From NCBI GenBank assembly GCA_963969345.1, contig OZ017766.1, positions 806,001 through 870,000 on the forward strand: DNA of 64,000 nt, in the 5' to 3' direction. The position numbers and the translations under genes are program-made. Positions 36,389-48,446 of the stretch are shown piece by piece (positions within the stretch are counted from its first letter, which is position 1; each line of letters opens with the position of its first letter). The notes under the pieces are model-generated. The model saw only the letters and a program-made list of their open reading frames with translations, did not search any database and was not told the DNA's origin. This DNA comes from Turbatrix aceti (taxonomy: Eukaryota; Nematoda; Chromadorea; Rhabditida; Panagrolaimidae).

Positions 36389-37649
36389 TTTGTCATTTGA
36401 ATTTTTGTTTTTGTCATTTTCGTTTTGATACTCATTGTTGTTTGTATATCATGTTAATGTTGGTAAGTTGCGTGCGTTTTTGAAAACTCATTACAGCAGT
36501 CGGGTGAAAAATTGAATCAGAGCCACCTAATCCTTTGCGTGCGGCAAAAACGTCAAAACCTTGTTTGTTTTATGTTGCATTTTTGTTAGCAATCTGTTTT
36601 TCAAATTCCTCCGACTGACAGAAAACACAAAAATCACAAGAACCAAAAATTAAACCGAGTGAGTTGTCATTGCGTTGCAGCGACGCCTTACGGAAGGAAT
36701 GATTCCGGTCCTCAATGTAAACAAGGGCGAGCTGCAGCTTTCGGATCAGGGATGGGCGAACGCGCATGTCTCCCGGAAAATTTAGAGTATCTTTGCAGTG
36801 TTTGATTGAAAATTGTTTCTTTTACGGGTCTATCAAAGAAGACTGTTTCAGAAGACATTTTTTTTTATTCGGAAAATGCAGCAATGTCCCATGGCTCCTT
36901 CGTTGATCCCTATTTTTCGCATAATAAAATCACGTGAAAAAAGAAGACTATCAAATGTAAACAAAAGAGTTTGAACAATAAACTTCAGGTGATCTCAAAA
37001 AACCTGGCATAGTAATGGTGAAAAGGCTCAAAGTACGTATCCAAAAAAAAGGCGTCAGAGTAGAAAGTTAGTTTTTCGTCATCTGCTGTCTGATAAAAGG
37101 AAAGTTGTACTTTTTTGTTGCACGTTCATTTCAAAAACTATGGATTCTGGGCTTGTTAACGCCAATGCATTTCGCAGTTCATAAAAAAAGTTATTATCGA
37201 CCAAAGAAAAAACAAACAAGCTTTTACATACTTGCATTGGCTTTTTTAGCAGTGCCCCAGTTCGTCAAATGTACGAATATGTGCAATGCAAACTATTGGT
37301 CTGAGACACACTCACTTCTTAAAAAAACAACGACAAGAAAAGTACACAAATCTTACCGTAGGGAGAGGATTGAGACTTGTTGCTTTTGCAAAGTCCAGTG
37401 GACTACCACGTTGATTCAGATACCAGGATCAAAGTGGGCGTCAAATCGGTATTGAACACGCATAAAAGATCAAGTCTACGTGGATGACGCCGTCGAGCCT
37501 CCGCCCGTGCATAAAAGGCACAGATTTAAGAAAGTCCTTCTCCCTCTACCTTCAGGGAAGTCAAGAATCCGCGATTGAGTTTGTTGTCGACTGAGTGTAC
37601 GCCAAAACTCCCACCGTATACCCCATCATATTTCCTTACTTCCATCACC
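36389..37649. other. Intergenic before ATPase paralogue C
   Basis: AT-rich, with one orphan exon-like segment (36681-36785, listed separately). CATAAAAGG at about 37510 could act as a TATA-like element roughly 140 bp upstream of the paralogue C start. No other gene seen. Confidence 0.4.
36681..36785 (+). other. Orphan terminal-exon candidate, 34 codons
   Basis: After an acceptor-like GCGTTGCAG the plus strand reads RRLTEGMIPVLNVNKGEL and on to a stop codon, with coding-like base use. I could not connect it upstream: the nearest donor (GTGAGT) would leave an intron of only 22 bp. It could be an alternative last exon of the coiled-coil gene, a gene remnant, or chance. Confidence 0.25.
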
Positions 37650-40600
37650 ATGGGACTTTTCAGTCGTAAGCACGACAAAAAAGACAAGAAGGAGAAAAAG
37701 AAAAACAAGCGTGAGTGATTTTTCTATTGTTCCGCCGTTCCTACCCCCAGGTTTTAGCCGCGTCAAAGCCCCCAAAATGGCTACCCAAATTCATGCGTGG
37801 AGGCCGCGTCGCACCCCACGCAGACGTCGAAGAAGAGCGCAATCTCTCGGCTTCATTCCAAGAACACTACTGGGATCTCAAAGCCCTGAGTCAGCACAAT
37901 CCGCATAGTCGACTCAACATCGTCAACCCTAAGCTATCACTCGGTCTCACGCACAAGGAAGCCGCAGAGTACCTCATAAACTACGGCCCCAACGCTTTGC
38001 CCAAGCCTAAGGAAGTGAAGGACATCGTGCTCTTCCTCCAGCAATTTCTCAACCTTCTCTGGATCCTGCTAATTGTTACCGACATTCTCGCTATCATCGG
38101 TTTCATCCTACAGCCCGAAGACTGGCGTCAATGCATCGTCGCTGTCGTTATCTTTGTCATGATTTTCGGCATGTGTTTTGCATCCTTTCTCCACGAGCGT
38201 GAAGCGCATCGAGTCGTGCGCGGCTTCCAGAATCTGCTTCCGGATACTTCAATTGTGATTCGAGATGGCAAAGAAGAGTCAATCTCGGCAGAAGAATTGG
38301 TCATCGGCGACGTCATTTGGATCAAAAGTGGCACGCGTGTTCCGGCTGATGCCAGGATCATCTACTGCCGACAACTCAAACTCGAAACTTCATCCATTAC
38401 CGGCGAGGCTGAACCCAACGAATACCAATGGGAAGCCGTCGAGCCAGGTGTGACCATCTTTGACTCCCACAACGTCGCTTTTAACGGCTCGCTCTGCGTC
38501 GACGGCGAAGGCATTGCGGTGGTCATCCGTACCGGCACCGACACAGTCATTGGACACATTGCCAGCCTGACAACCTCGCAGAAGACTAACCGCTCCCAAC
38601 TCCAGCTCCAGATCCGGCGTTTTGTCATTTTCCTAACCTTCACGGCAACTACGATTTCAATTTGCGTTTTCACGGCTGGTGGTTTTGTTCATCGCTGGAA
38701 GGACACCGCCAATTTGCTGTGCCTTGGCTTCATCGCTTGTGCCATCGGTACCGTACCCACCGGTATGCCAGCCACCGTCACCTCGATCATCGCCCTTGTT
38801 GCCCGTCGTCTAGCTAAGAAAAACGTTTTCCTCAAGCGCCTTGACATCGTCGAGGCCCTCGGATCGGTGACCATCATTGCATCCGACAAAACTGGAACTC
38901 TTACAAAAAATATCATGACCGTAACAGATGTTTGGTTCTACGACGAATTTGTGAATGGTGTGCCGAAACGAACAGTTAAAGACGGAAAGAACAAGTCAGG
39001 TCTCGACCGTTTTGAAGGACCCCTGGTCGACCTCTTGGACGTCATGTCGGTGTGCAACGCTTCCAACTTTGTCAAACCCTCAGCGTCAGGTGACAAATCC
39101 CAGCTGGCGCTTGAGATGCCTGATTTTGACGATGAGGAAGGCAAGATCAAAGCTGCGTCAACGAAACCAGCACAAGGAGTGCCTTCTGAAATCGCTATGC
39201 TCCGCTACGCCGACCAGGTCATCAACATCGACGCTGCCCGCGCTGAATACGACGTAGGTGCTTCAACTTGATCCAAAAATAAATAAAAAATTTAGATTGT
39301 CTACGAAGTGCCGTTCAACTCGAAGCGCAAGTGGCACATGATGATTGCCCGCATCGGCCCCCACGAAGACGGCCAGGCTGAGTACAAAATCCTTATCAAA
39401 GGCGCATCTGAAATTCTCATCAAACTCTGCAGCCAGATCCAGACCAAGAATGGCACGCAGGATCTGAATGCTGAAGTGCTCGACAAATTTCAAGCCGCTT
39501 ACGAAACTTTCGGCGCCTCCGGGCGACGTGTCATAGGTTTTTGTACCAAGCACTTTGTCGATGTCGACCACAAGCAGTGGGACTTCGATGAGGGCAACGT
39601 CCCGCTGACAGAGTTGACTTTCGTCGGCATTTCTGCAATCATGGATCCGCCCCGAGATGAAACAGCCGGTGCCGTCGAGGAATGCCGAACAGCCGGTATC
39701 AAGGTTTTTATGGTCACCGGTGATCACCACCTGACGGCCGCTGCTATTGCTCGCGAGATCAAGCTTATCAAGGATGTGCCCGGTGAGCCGAAGAACTACG
39801 AGGTCATTCACGGTGAAGCAATCAACGTCCTAACCGAGCACCAATGGGATGAACTGCTCAACAAGCAAGCCCTCGTCTTTGCCCGCACAACGCCGGAACA
39901 AAAATTGCTCATCGTCGAACAGTGCCAGAAGAGAAAGTACAACATTGCCATGACAGGTGACGGCGTCAACGACTCCCCGGCGCTCAAGAAGGCCGACATT
40001 GGCATCGCCATGGGCTCCGGCAGCGACGTCGCCAAGCAAGCGTCCGACATCATTCTCATGGACGACAACTTCTCTTCCATCGTCAGAGGCGTCAAGGAAG
40101 GCCGAATGATGTTCGACAACATCAAAAAACTACTTGCTTACCTGACACTCCACGCGACCCCCGAAATCTGGCCCATTGTCATCAACTTTGCTTTTGGCAT
40201 GCCCCTTGGTCTCACCGCCCTTCAGATTATAACCATCGACTTGGGTACCGAACTTGCGCCCGGTATCTCCATGTCTCAGGAACCGGCCGAGGGAGACATC
40301 ATGCTCCGTCCCCCCCGTCGCCGTGGCAAGACTCTGGTATCCAACACACTCATGTTCTACTCCTACGTCTACGGCGGTGCCATTCAAGCAGTCGGCTGCT
40401 TCCTGTCCTACTGTACCGTCTTTTGGCTCCATGGCATCTCGATCGGTGACCTCTGGATGGCGGCTATCGACCACTTCCAGCCAGGTGCACCTGAGTTCTG
40501 CAGCAATGGGCACTGCTTCAACGCCGAACAGCAGGTGTACATGAACCGCCAAGCATGCGGAGCGTGGCAGGTCGGCATTGTCTTCTCGCAGTTCTTCCAC

Positions 40601-40879
40601 ATCCTCTGCATCCGAACCCGGCGTCAGTCCATTTTCACGCACGGCCTGTTCGTGAACTGGCGCAGCTGGGTCAGCATGGCCCTTGAAATCATTCTCGTAT
40701 GCATCATGGTCTACGTACCTGGCCTCAACTACATCCTCGGCGGTGCTCCCGTGCCCCTGCTCTGCTGGGGAGTCATCCTGGGTGCTGGCATTTTCATGTT
40801 CATCTTCCAAGAAACCCGCAAGTTCTGTATTCGAAACTGGGCCGATGAGCATCCCCTCGTGCACTGCTTCAAGTGGTAG
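37650..40879 (+). CDS. Na+/K+-ATPase-like P-type ATPase alpha subunit, paralogue C (1046 aa)
   Basis: Exons 37650-37710, 37758-39253, 39296-40879; phases match when the first acceptor is GTTTTAG at 37757 and not the CAG just before it. The intron layout differs from A and B: the intron near the start of M2 is absent and there is one in the nucleotide domain. N terminus is Lys-rich (KHDKKDKKEKKKN), as in many Na+ pump alpha subunits. Motifs: TGEAEP, SDKTGTLT, GVPSE, DPPRDE, TGDGVND. M4 is VPTGMP, so the ion-site Glu is Thr here (Val in A and B); M5 LHATPE and M6 IDLGTE as in the others. Three DNA patches (39629-39762, 39872-40041, 40055-40212) are essentially identical to paralogue A. The gene is more GC-rich in third positions than its neighbours. 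Poly(A) signal at 41048. Confidence 0.9.
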
Positions 40880-41769
40880 TAAATCCCGGTTTCGCCTTTC
40901 CCCGACCAAAAATTTAATTGCAACGTTTTTTGCCTAACACAAACTCAGATTTCAATTTTCCATTTACCTTTTTCCTGTACGACCGTCCGTTTGTGTGTCT
41001 AATGCTTTCTATCACGCTTTTGTGTATCCGTGTCCCTAGCTGATTCGAATAAAATTAACTGTTACAATTGAACCCAGTCTTGGAGGACAAATTTCAGCAA
41101 ATAAGACCCATTCACCGCACTGGTGCGCATAACGGTAAGAGCGTTTAACATTAATCCTGGGCCCAGATGGTTACCGCCGAGAGCAGTCGCATGTTTACAC
41201 GGTCAAAAGTTGTACTCTAGAGATTTTGCGTGTATGGAGGAAAAGAAAAGGAAACGGTAGTTTTGAGTTTTATTTGCACAAATAAACACAAAAAAATTCA
41301 CGCAGAAAAAGGAAAGGGAGTGAAGAGAAAAACGTAATAATACAAAAAAGCTCAAATTGTACCAAAAACTACGAAAAAATAACGAGCAATCTAAAAGCAA
41401 AATAAAACAAAAAAATATCAGTCAGTAGCCTAAAAATACGAGAACGAAAAAAAACAATTTTCGAAGAGAATTGTTTTTTTTGTTTCGAAAGTTTTTTGAA
41501 AACAATTTTTTTTGCATTCTACGCCACTTCGCGTCAAAACACAGCGGGTACACGCACCCCCAATAAAAACCACGTACTACTTATCAGTCTGATTGCACTG
41601 TCCATATCGCGCCCATTTCTCTGGCACTCTTGTTGTGCTTGCCATGGGAACGGCTCGCGTTCTCTCTTTTTTCTTCGCTGTAAATCGATCAAGCCTCGTC
41701 AGTCGTTATTCTTATTTCTGCTTCGGCCGACGCGTTTTCGTGTCATTTTGTCCTTTCTACTGCTTCGCT
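40880..41769. other. Intergenic, 3' UTR of paralogue C and upstream of the small gene
   Basis: Includes AATAAA at 41048-41053. The part 41400-41769 becomes pyrimidine-rich towards the ATG at 41770, as a 5' UTR might. No other gene supported. Confidence 0.4.
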
Positions 41770-41973
41770 ATGGGACAGTCAGACATGGTATCCGAAGGCG
41801 TTACGTATGACCATTCCACTTACAACGGTAGGCAGGCTTTTTTTCACCTGGTATGTCTTTTTTGATTGAAAAAAATCGAAAGGAACACGACTGTCTTTCA
41901 GCTCTGCGACAAGCTCCAAAAGAAGATCGAAAAGGGACGTTTTGACGATATTCGGGTAACCGGAGTACAGTAA
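41770..41973 (+). CDS. Possible small protein, 50 aa, two exons
   Basis: Exons 41770-41850 and 41902-41973, joined by a 51-bp intron with GTATGT donor and CTTTCAG acceptor, phase 0. The product starts MGQSDMVSEGVTYDHST, so Gly 2 might be myristoylated, and ends in a basic amphipathic stretch (LCDKLQKKIEKGRFDD). Family not recognised. A longer upstream open frame exists in phase, but the ATG used here follows a pyrimidine-rich leader. Good splice signals argue for a gene; small size leaves doubt. Confidence 0.45.
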
Positions 41974-42150
41974 CCGTCAATCCAATGCACTCATCGCTGT
42001 TTTTTGTTATACATAATATCTGTCGTAATGTTTGTAATAATGTTTTGTTTTACGAAGGAGTTGTGAAATGTTTAGTAAATAATGTGAAATGGGATTGAAA
42101 CTTCAAAGTCTGATTTTAAGGACCGCGTGCGCACTTCTCCTGAGGTGAAG

Positions 42151-42537
42151 CAGTGTTCCGCTCTGGCCAAAATCGACTCTCGACTCCGACTCAGAGTCGA
42201 CTCTTTGACTCTGACTCTGAGAGTCGAGTTTTACAAAATGACTTTTTGACTCTTTGGAGTCGACTCTTTGATGAATTTCTTTGAAAAAATACACTTTTAT
42301 AGCCATTTTTGGTGCCAAATTTTTTATTTTGTAAAATAAAAAGTCGATAACGATGAAAGCACGCAGTTTTAGGCTTTTATTGATGCATTTTCTGTGAACC
42401 TATTTTAACTCGGAGTCAAAGAGTCGATTCTGGGAGTCAGAGTCGAAGGAGTCGACTCCTTCGACTCTCGACCAAGGTATAAAACCGGCCGAAAAATCAG
42501 GCCGTCAAGAGTCGATTTTGGCCGGAGCGGAACACTG
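42151..42537. mobile_element. GACTC-rich inverted-repeat element (CAGTGTTCCGC family)
   Basis: Ends CAGTGTTCCGCTCTGGCC and GGCCGGAGCGGAACACTG; the subterminal parts are dense in GAGTCGACTC-type repeats on both sides of a TGGCTATAAAAGTG-like core in inverse orientation. No target duplication found. A second copy at about 47340-47973 was later split by another transposon. Confidence 0.65.
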
Positions 42538-42559
42538 ACACAGTGTACTAAATTGTCTC

Positions 42560-45500
42560 CAAGGGTGTCAATCGGGCCGGGCCGGCCCGGTAGGCCCGCG
42601 GCCCGGCCCGGCGGCCCGGTTTAAAAAAAAAAAGAAAATTTTAGAACAAAATTTATTCAAAACAGTCAAAAATGAACCAAAAACTTGCTCATTTTGAGTA
42701 ACCCTCTCCCATTATGAATAACAAGGCTAAAGGGGGGGCCCCCTACGGGGGCCCCAGGAAGGGAAAAGGAAGGAAGGGGAAGGCAAGGTAAAGGTATCAA
42801 GGAAGGATCAGAAGGATCGTAAAATCGAAAAGGATCGTTTATCGTTTTGTTGTTTATTTTCTTTTTGCCCGTTTTTCGTTTATCTTTTGCCGATCATAAT
42901 TTTACCGATAGAAAATAATTATTTTTTGTTATTATCTTTTAGAATAACCGATAATTTGCATATTATCAAAATCAGATCAAATACATATAATCGTTTTTTG
43001 ACCCGCTTTAAAAATATTGGAATACATAAATACAATGGGGGCCCCTTTGGGGCCCCATGTAATTTGTTTGACGCTTTTGTAAAACATAAGTAATAATGTT
43101 GCTTTTCAATATCGCGCATCTTTCGCCATCGCCTAATAAATCCTCGCCCGCTGCAATCGCTTATTGACCCGTTTCAAAGCATAAAACCAAACACAAAAAA
43201 ATATTCAAAGAATAGGTACAAACACTAATACTGGGGCCCAGGAAAAATAGCAATTTAACAAAAATCATAAAATTATGTATACATAAATCAAAATTAATAA
43301 CAACAATCACTTGTTTTGCCATCTTTCGCCATCACCCAATCGCCCACTGTCACCGCCGTTGCGGTTCTCTCGACTGATGGCATGTGCGCCGTCCGTCTCT
43401 GCACCCGCTGTCTGGTCCGCCCACTCACCATGGATTTCATTTTCTGAGAGATCAAAAAATTGAATTATTCAAATTAATTTTTAAAATGTTGAAAAAATGT
43501 TTTTCATACGCAGCAAAAAATGTCAATGCTATTGATATCACATTTGCCCCTACCCCAGTATCTAGCAAAAATTATTTTTTTTAAAATCAAAAATTCAAAT
43601 TTGTTCATTTTTGATTTTTGATTGTCAAATGACCCATCATTATGATTGCCTATTTCCGAGGAATTCAAAAATATTTTTTTCAACATTTTTAAAATTAATT
43701 TAACAGAATCATTTTTTTGTCTTACGCAATCGTCCTTGCGCTATCGCTCGCTCGCTCACACTCACCCACTTGACCCTGCGCGCCGCCTCCTCCCTCTATC
43801 GCGCTTTCGCCATTGACTATTTTGACAATTATGATAAAGCGTGCATTATCTTTTTCAAATCAATGGCTCCGGACCTAATGGCCCGCCAAACCGTTATCAG
43901 CGTAAAATTTGGATTTTATCGAATATACATACCGTAAAATTAAAATTGTGTCTTTGTAAAAACACCTTACTATATAGAGAGGTAAACAAGGCTAAAGGGG
44001 GGGCCCCCTACGGGGGCCCCAGGAAGGGAAAAGGAAGGAAGGGGAAGGCAAGGTAAAGGTATCAAGGAAGGATCAGAAGGATCGTAAAATCGAAAAGGAT
44101 CGTTTATCGTTTTGTTGTTTATTTTCTTTTTGCCCGTTTTTCGTTTATCTTTTGCCAACAATCACTTGTTTTGCCATCTTTCGCCATCACCCAATCGCCC
44201 ACTGTCACCGCCGTTGCGGTTCTCTCCACTGATGGCATGTGCGGCGCCGTCCGTCTCTGCACCCGCTGTCTGGTCCGCCCACTAACCAAGGATTTCATTT
44301 TCTGAGAGATCAAAAAATTGAATTATTCAAATTAATTTTTAAAATGTTGAAAAAATGTTTTTCATCTTCAGCAAAAAATGGCAATGCTATTGATATCACA
44401 TTTGCCCCTACCCCAGTTACTGGCACAAATTATTTTTTTGTAAACCAAAAATTCAAATTTGTTCATTTTTGATTTTTGATCGTCAAATGACCCATCATTA
44501 TGATTGCCTATTTCCAAGGAATTCAAAAATATTTTTTTCAACATTTTTAAAATTAATTTAACAGAATCATTTTTTTGTCTTACGCAATCGTCCTTGCGCT
44601 ATCGCTCGCTCGCTCACACTCACCCACTTGACCCTGCGCGCCGCCTCCTCCCTCTATCGCGCTTTCGCCATTGACAATTTTGACAATTATGATAAAGCGC
44701 GCATTATCTTTTTCAAATCAATGGCTCCGGACCTAATGGCCCGCCAAACCGTTTACAGCGTAAAATTTGGATTTTATCGAATATACATACCGTAAAATTA
44801 AAATTGTGTCTTTGTAAAAACACCTTACTATATAGAGAGGTAACAAGGCTAAAGGGGGGGCCCCCTCCGGGGGCCCCAGGAAGGGGAAGGGAAGGAAGGG
44901 GAAGGCAAGGCAAGGCAAGGTAAAGGCATCAATGAAGGATCAGAAGGATCGTAAAATCGAAAAGGATCGTCTATCGTTTTGTTGTTTATTTTCTTTTTGC
45001 CCGTTTTACGTTTATCTTTTGCCGATCATAACTTTACCGATAAGAATTATTTTTTGTTATTATCTTTTAGAATAACCGACGATTTGCATATTATCGAAAT
45101 CAAATCAAATACATATAATCGTTTTTTGACCCGCTTTCAAATATCGAATACATAAATATAATGGGGGCCCCTTTGGGGCCCCATGTAATTTGTTTTACGC
45201 TTTTGTAAAATATAAGTAATAATGTTGCTTTTCAATATCGCGCATCTTTCGTCACCGCCTAATAAATCCTCGCCCGCTGCAATCGCTTATTGACCCGTTT
45301 CAATGCATAAAACCAAACACAAAAAAATATTCAAAGAATATGTACTAACACTAACACTGGGGGCCAGGAAAAATAGCAATTTAACAAAAATCATAAAATT
45401 ATGATTACATGAATCAAAATTAATAACAACAATCACTTGTTTTGCCATCTTTCGCCATCACCCAATCGCCCACTGTCACCGCCGTTGCGGTTCTCTCGAC

Positions 45501-46303
45501 TGATGGCATGTGCGGCGCCGTCCGTCTCTGCACCCGCTGTCTGGTCCGCCCACTCACCATGGATTTCATTTTCTGAGAGATCAAAAAATTGAATTATTCA
45601 AATTAATTTTTAAAATGTTGAAAAAATGTTTTTCATCTTCAACAAAAAATGGCAATGCTATTGATATCACATTTGCCCCTACCCCAGTTACTGGCACAAA
45701 TTATTTTTTTGTAAACCAAAAATTCAAATTTGTTCATTTTTGATTTTTGATCGTCAAATGACCCATCATTATGATTGCCTATTTCCGAGGAATTCAAAAA
45801 TATTTTTTTCAACATTTTTAAAATTAATTTAACAGAATCATTTTTTTGTCTTACGCAATCGTCCGCGCGCTATCGCTCGCTCGCTCACACTCACCCACTT
45901 GACCCTGCGCGCCGCCTCCTCCCTCTATCGCGCTTTCGCCATTGACAATTTTGACAATTATGATAAAGCGTGCATTATCTTTTTCAAATCAATGGCTCCG
46001 GACCTAATGGCCCGCCAAACCGTTATCAGCGTAAAATTTGGATTTTATCGAATATAAATACCGTAAAATTAAAATTGTGTCTTTGTAAAAACATCCTACT
46101 ATTATAAGAGTTAACAACGTGTATTTTTACCTTTTCAACTCATATTTTTCGACAAATTGAAAAAATTTTAGTAAATTTTGCTTCAATTTTACCCTTTGGT
46201 AAAAAGGCGGGCCGGCCCGGCCCGGGCCGGGCCGGGCCGGGCCTTACCTCGAGCGGGCCGGGCCGGGCCGGGCCGACAAAAATTCGGCCCGTTGACACCC
46301 TTG
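42560..46303. mobile_element. hAT-like MITE (CAAGGGTGTCAA family), split by a 3.4-kb insertion
   Basis: Ends CAAGGGTGTCAATCGGGCCG and CGGCCCGTTGACACCCTTG with an exact 8-bp duplication ATTGTCTC at 42552-42559 and 46304-46311. The original element is 42560-42724 plus 46118-46303 (about 350 bp, GGCCCG-rich ends), matching the uninterrupted copy at 47562-47954 in opposite orientation. The middle (42725-46117) is a later insertion. Confidence 0.85.
42725..46111. repeat. Three tandem units inserted as one block, TAACAA duplication
   Basis: Units begin GGCTAAAGGGGGGGCCCCC at 42725, 43990 and 44847. Units 1 and 3 are about 1.27 kb; unit 2 (857 bp) lacks about 400 bp internally. The block is flanked by TAACAA at 42719-42724 and 46112-46117, and TAACAA or TAAACAA also occurs at each inner junction. 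The uninterrupted MITE copy shows a single TAACAA at this point. Each unit has two GGGGCCCC hairpins, a purine-rich tract and a GCTCGCTCGCTCACACTCAC tract; no protein recognised. Could be a non-autonomous retroelement or LTR-like array. Confidence 0.7.
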
Positions 46304-47193
46304 ATTGTCTCGTTTAGCTTTCGCTAGCGCATGCGCAGTGCATGCATGCGCAAAAGGTAGCAAGCTACAAGCAGGTGGCGCTCGGAGCAAAAAATCCTAC
46401 TTTTGTCATTATTTTTTTAGTTTTTGTACTAAGTCGATAAAGCATTTTTGCGAACATGTTCGTGTCTTTTGTGAAAAAAAATAATTTTGAGCTTTATTAT
46501 ACAAGCGCGCGCACTAGCATAACGAGCACTAAAGGAGCACAACAGGGGGGGAAGGCCTTGCGCGCGAATGTTTATTTTTGTGACAAATTCGCGTTCATGT
46601 GCTTTGTTGCGCTCCGCAATTCTAATTTATTTGTTTTTATCGAAGGAATTTGAATAAGCATCACAGGAAGATGAATAATGTTGCGCGGTGCGCTTCATTG
46701 TGCTCCTTCATTTTCGTTCCAACCCTCGGTAGCTCCCGCGCGTCTTTCTCTCCTGTTGTGCTCCTTTAGTGCTCGTTATGCTAGTGCGGGCGTGCAAAGT
46801 TTGCCTATTTTTGATCACATTTATGCTGATAACAAAAAAACATTCAAACTTCCATATGTGAATTATGTCCACGGATGCAGGAGGTGATGGCGAATGCATT
46901 GCAAAAAAAATCACGAAAATCGGTCTTTTTTTTTCCGGAGAAATCAGCTGATAACTGTTTTTCCTTTACAAAAAGGGCGTGCAAAAAAATTATCACGTCA
47001 CTCAAAACGTATATTTTTCTTGTCAAATATAGCTTGCTGAAAAATTCGTGTTGTGTGTCTGCTTGTAAATTTTTTTGTTTTTAAATTTAAAACTGAACTT
47101 ACAAGAGCTGATTAAACTTGATACACCATGCGCACATGCACACGGGTTTTTTCTCCTCTGATGTGCAAAAAGTACAGGTTTTTACTGTCTAAT
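46304..47193. repeat. Dispersed repeat R, copy 2 (inverted relative to 21676-22590)
   Basis: Reverse complement of copy 1 from GTCTCGTTTAGC at the left to CAGGTTTTTACTGTC at the right. Carries its own inverted-repeat insertion at about 46508-46787 (ends CACTAGCATAACGAGCACTA and the inverse), which copy 1 lacks. Copy 2 was itself the target of the hAT-like MITE at 42560-46303. Confidence 0.65.
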
Positions 47194-47561
47194 AATTCAA
47201 TGAGGTCAGTAAGTTGTGTGCAAAAATTGTTTTGCCTGGAAAATACTAATCGGAACATTAAAGCAATCGGAATGGCAGCATTTGGCAACTCCGTAGCGGA
47301 AACACGACGGCAGAAACATGAAAAGGTGTCGCCGTCGATTGGCACTGATAGGTTCACAGAAAATGCATCAATAAAAGCCTAAAACTGCGTGCTTTCATCG
47401 TTATCGACTTTTTATTTTACAAAATCAAAAGTTTGGCATCAAAAATGGCTATAAAAGTGTATTTTTTTCAAAAAATTTTCATCAGAGTCAAATGGTCGTT
47501 TTGTAAAAATCGACTCTCGACTCTCAGAGTCAGAGTCAAAGAGTCGACTCTGAGTCGGAGT

Positions 47562-47954
47562 CAAGGGTGTCAACGGGCCGAATTTTTGTCGGCCCGGCCC
47601 GGCCCGGCCCGCTCGAGGTAAGGCCCGGCCCGGCCCGCCGGCCCGGGCCGGGCCGGGCCGGCCCGCCTTTTTACCAAAGCGTAAAATTGAAGCAAAATTT
47701 ACTAAAATTTTTTCAATTTGTTGAAAAATATGAGTTGAAAAGGTAAAAATACACGTTGTTATTCATAATGGGGGAGGATTACTCAAAATGAGCAAGTTTT
47801 TGGTTCATTTTTGACAGTTTTGAATAAATTTTGTTCTAAAATTTTCTTTTTTTTAAAACCGGGCCGCCGGGCCGGGCCGACTCACCATCAGGCCCGGCCC
47901 GGGCCGGGCCGCGCCGCGGGCTTTCCGGCCGGCCCGGCCCGATTGACACCCTTG
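47562..47954. mobile_element. hAT-like MITE (CAAGGGTGTCAA family), intact copy
   Basis: 393 bp, ends CAAGGGTGTCAACGGGCCG and CGGCCCGATTGACACCCTTG, exact 8-bp duplication GTCGGAGT at 47554-47561 and 47955-47962. Both ends carry long GGCCCGGCCC arrays. It is inserted in a GACTC-rich element of the kind at 42151-42537. Confidence 0.88.
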
Positions 47955-47962
47955 GTCGGAGT

Positions 47963-48446
47963 CAGCGGAACACTGACACACGGCTCCCGAAGTCCTCTGT
48001 TACACGGCTCCCGAAACGAAAATGTTCTCATTGTTGAAAACCTTGTTTTGCGCGCATTTGTTGCTTATTTCAATTTTCTAAATATATACCGTTCTTTCGA
48101 CTCATATTCGAGCATTTTTTATTTTCTGTCACATGTTGCGTTATATAAGAGTTAGGAGAAAAATTGAGGATGGTGAATCGGACGGGTGAGGAAGAAGGGA
48201 GGAGGTTGGGGAAGGAAGTTCGGCGTCAACGTGGTTGTAGAGGTTTTGCCAGGGTGAGCAAGTGCGCAAAATGGGGCCATTGTGTATAAGAATAATGTTT
48301 AAAAAAGTTATTGAGCGCCAGAAACAAAACAGTGTGTAGTAGGCCAACAAAGAAATTTTTTTGTTGGGCTTTTGAAAAACAACAAGGTAACTTTTGTGGG
48401 TTGGTGAGTGATTGCATATAAAATCTAACAGTGCTGACAAACTCAC
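47963..48446. other. Intergenic, probable 3' UTR of the Nanos gene
   Basis: Begins with the rest of a GACTC-rich element (GCGGAACACTG at about 47967) and two CACGGCTCCCGAA copies, then sequence downstream of the Nanos stop codon. No gene seen. Confidence 0.4.

Noticed and set aside
27698..40909. Long antisense open frames opposite the ATPase genes (up to 259 codons)
   Set aside because: They are shadows caused by the GC-rich codon use of the real genes and have no splice or family support.
42725..46111. Regular repeats that might suggest a CRISPR array or satellite
   Set aside because: Only three units of more than 850 bp in a eukaryotic genome, without short repeats and spacers.
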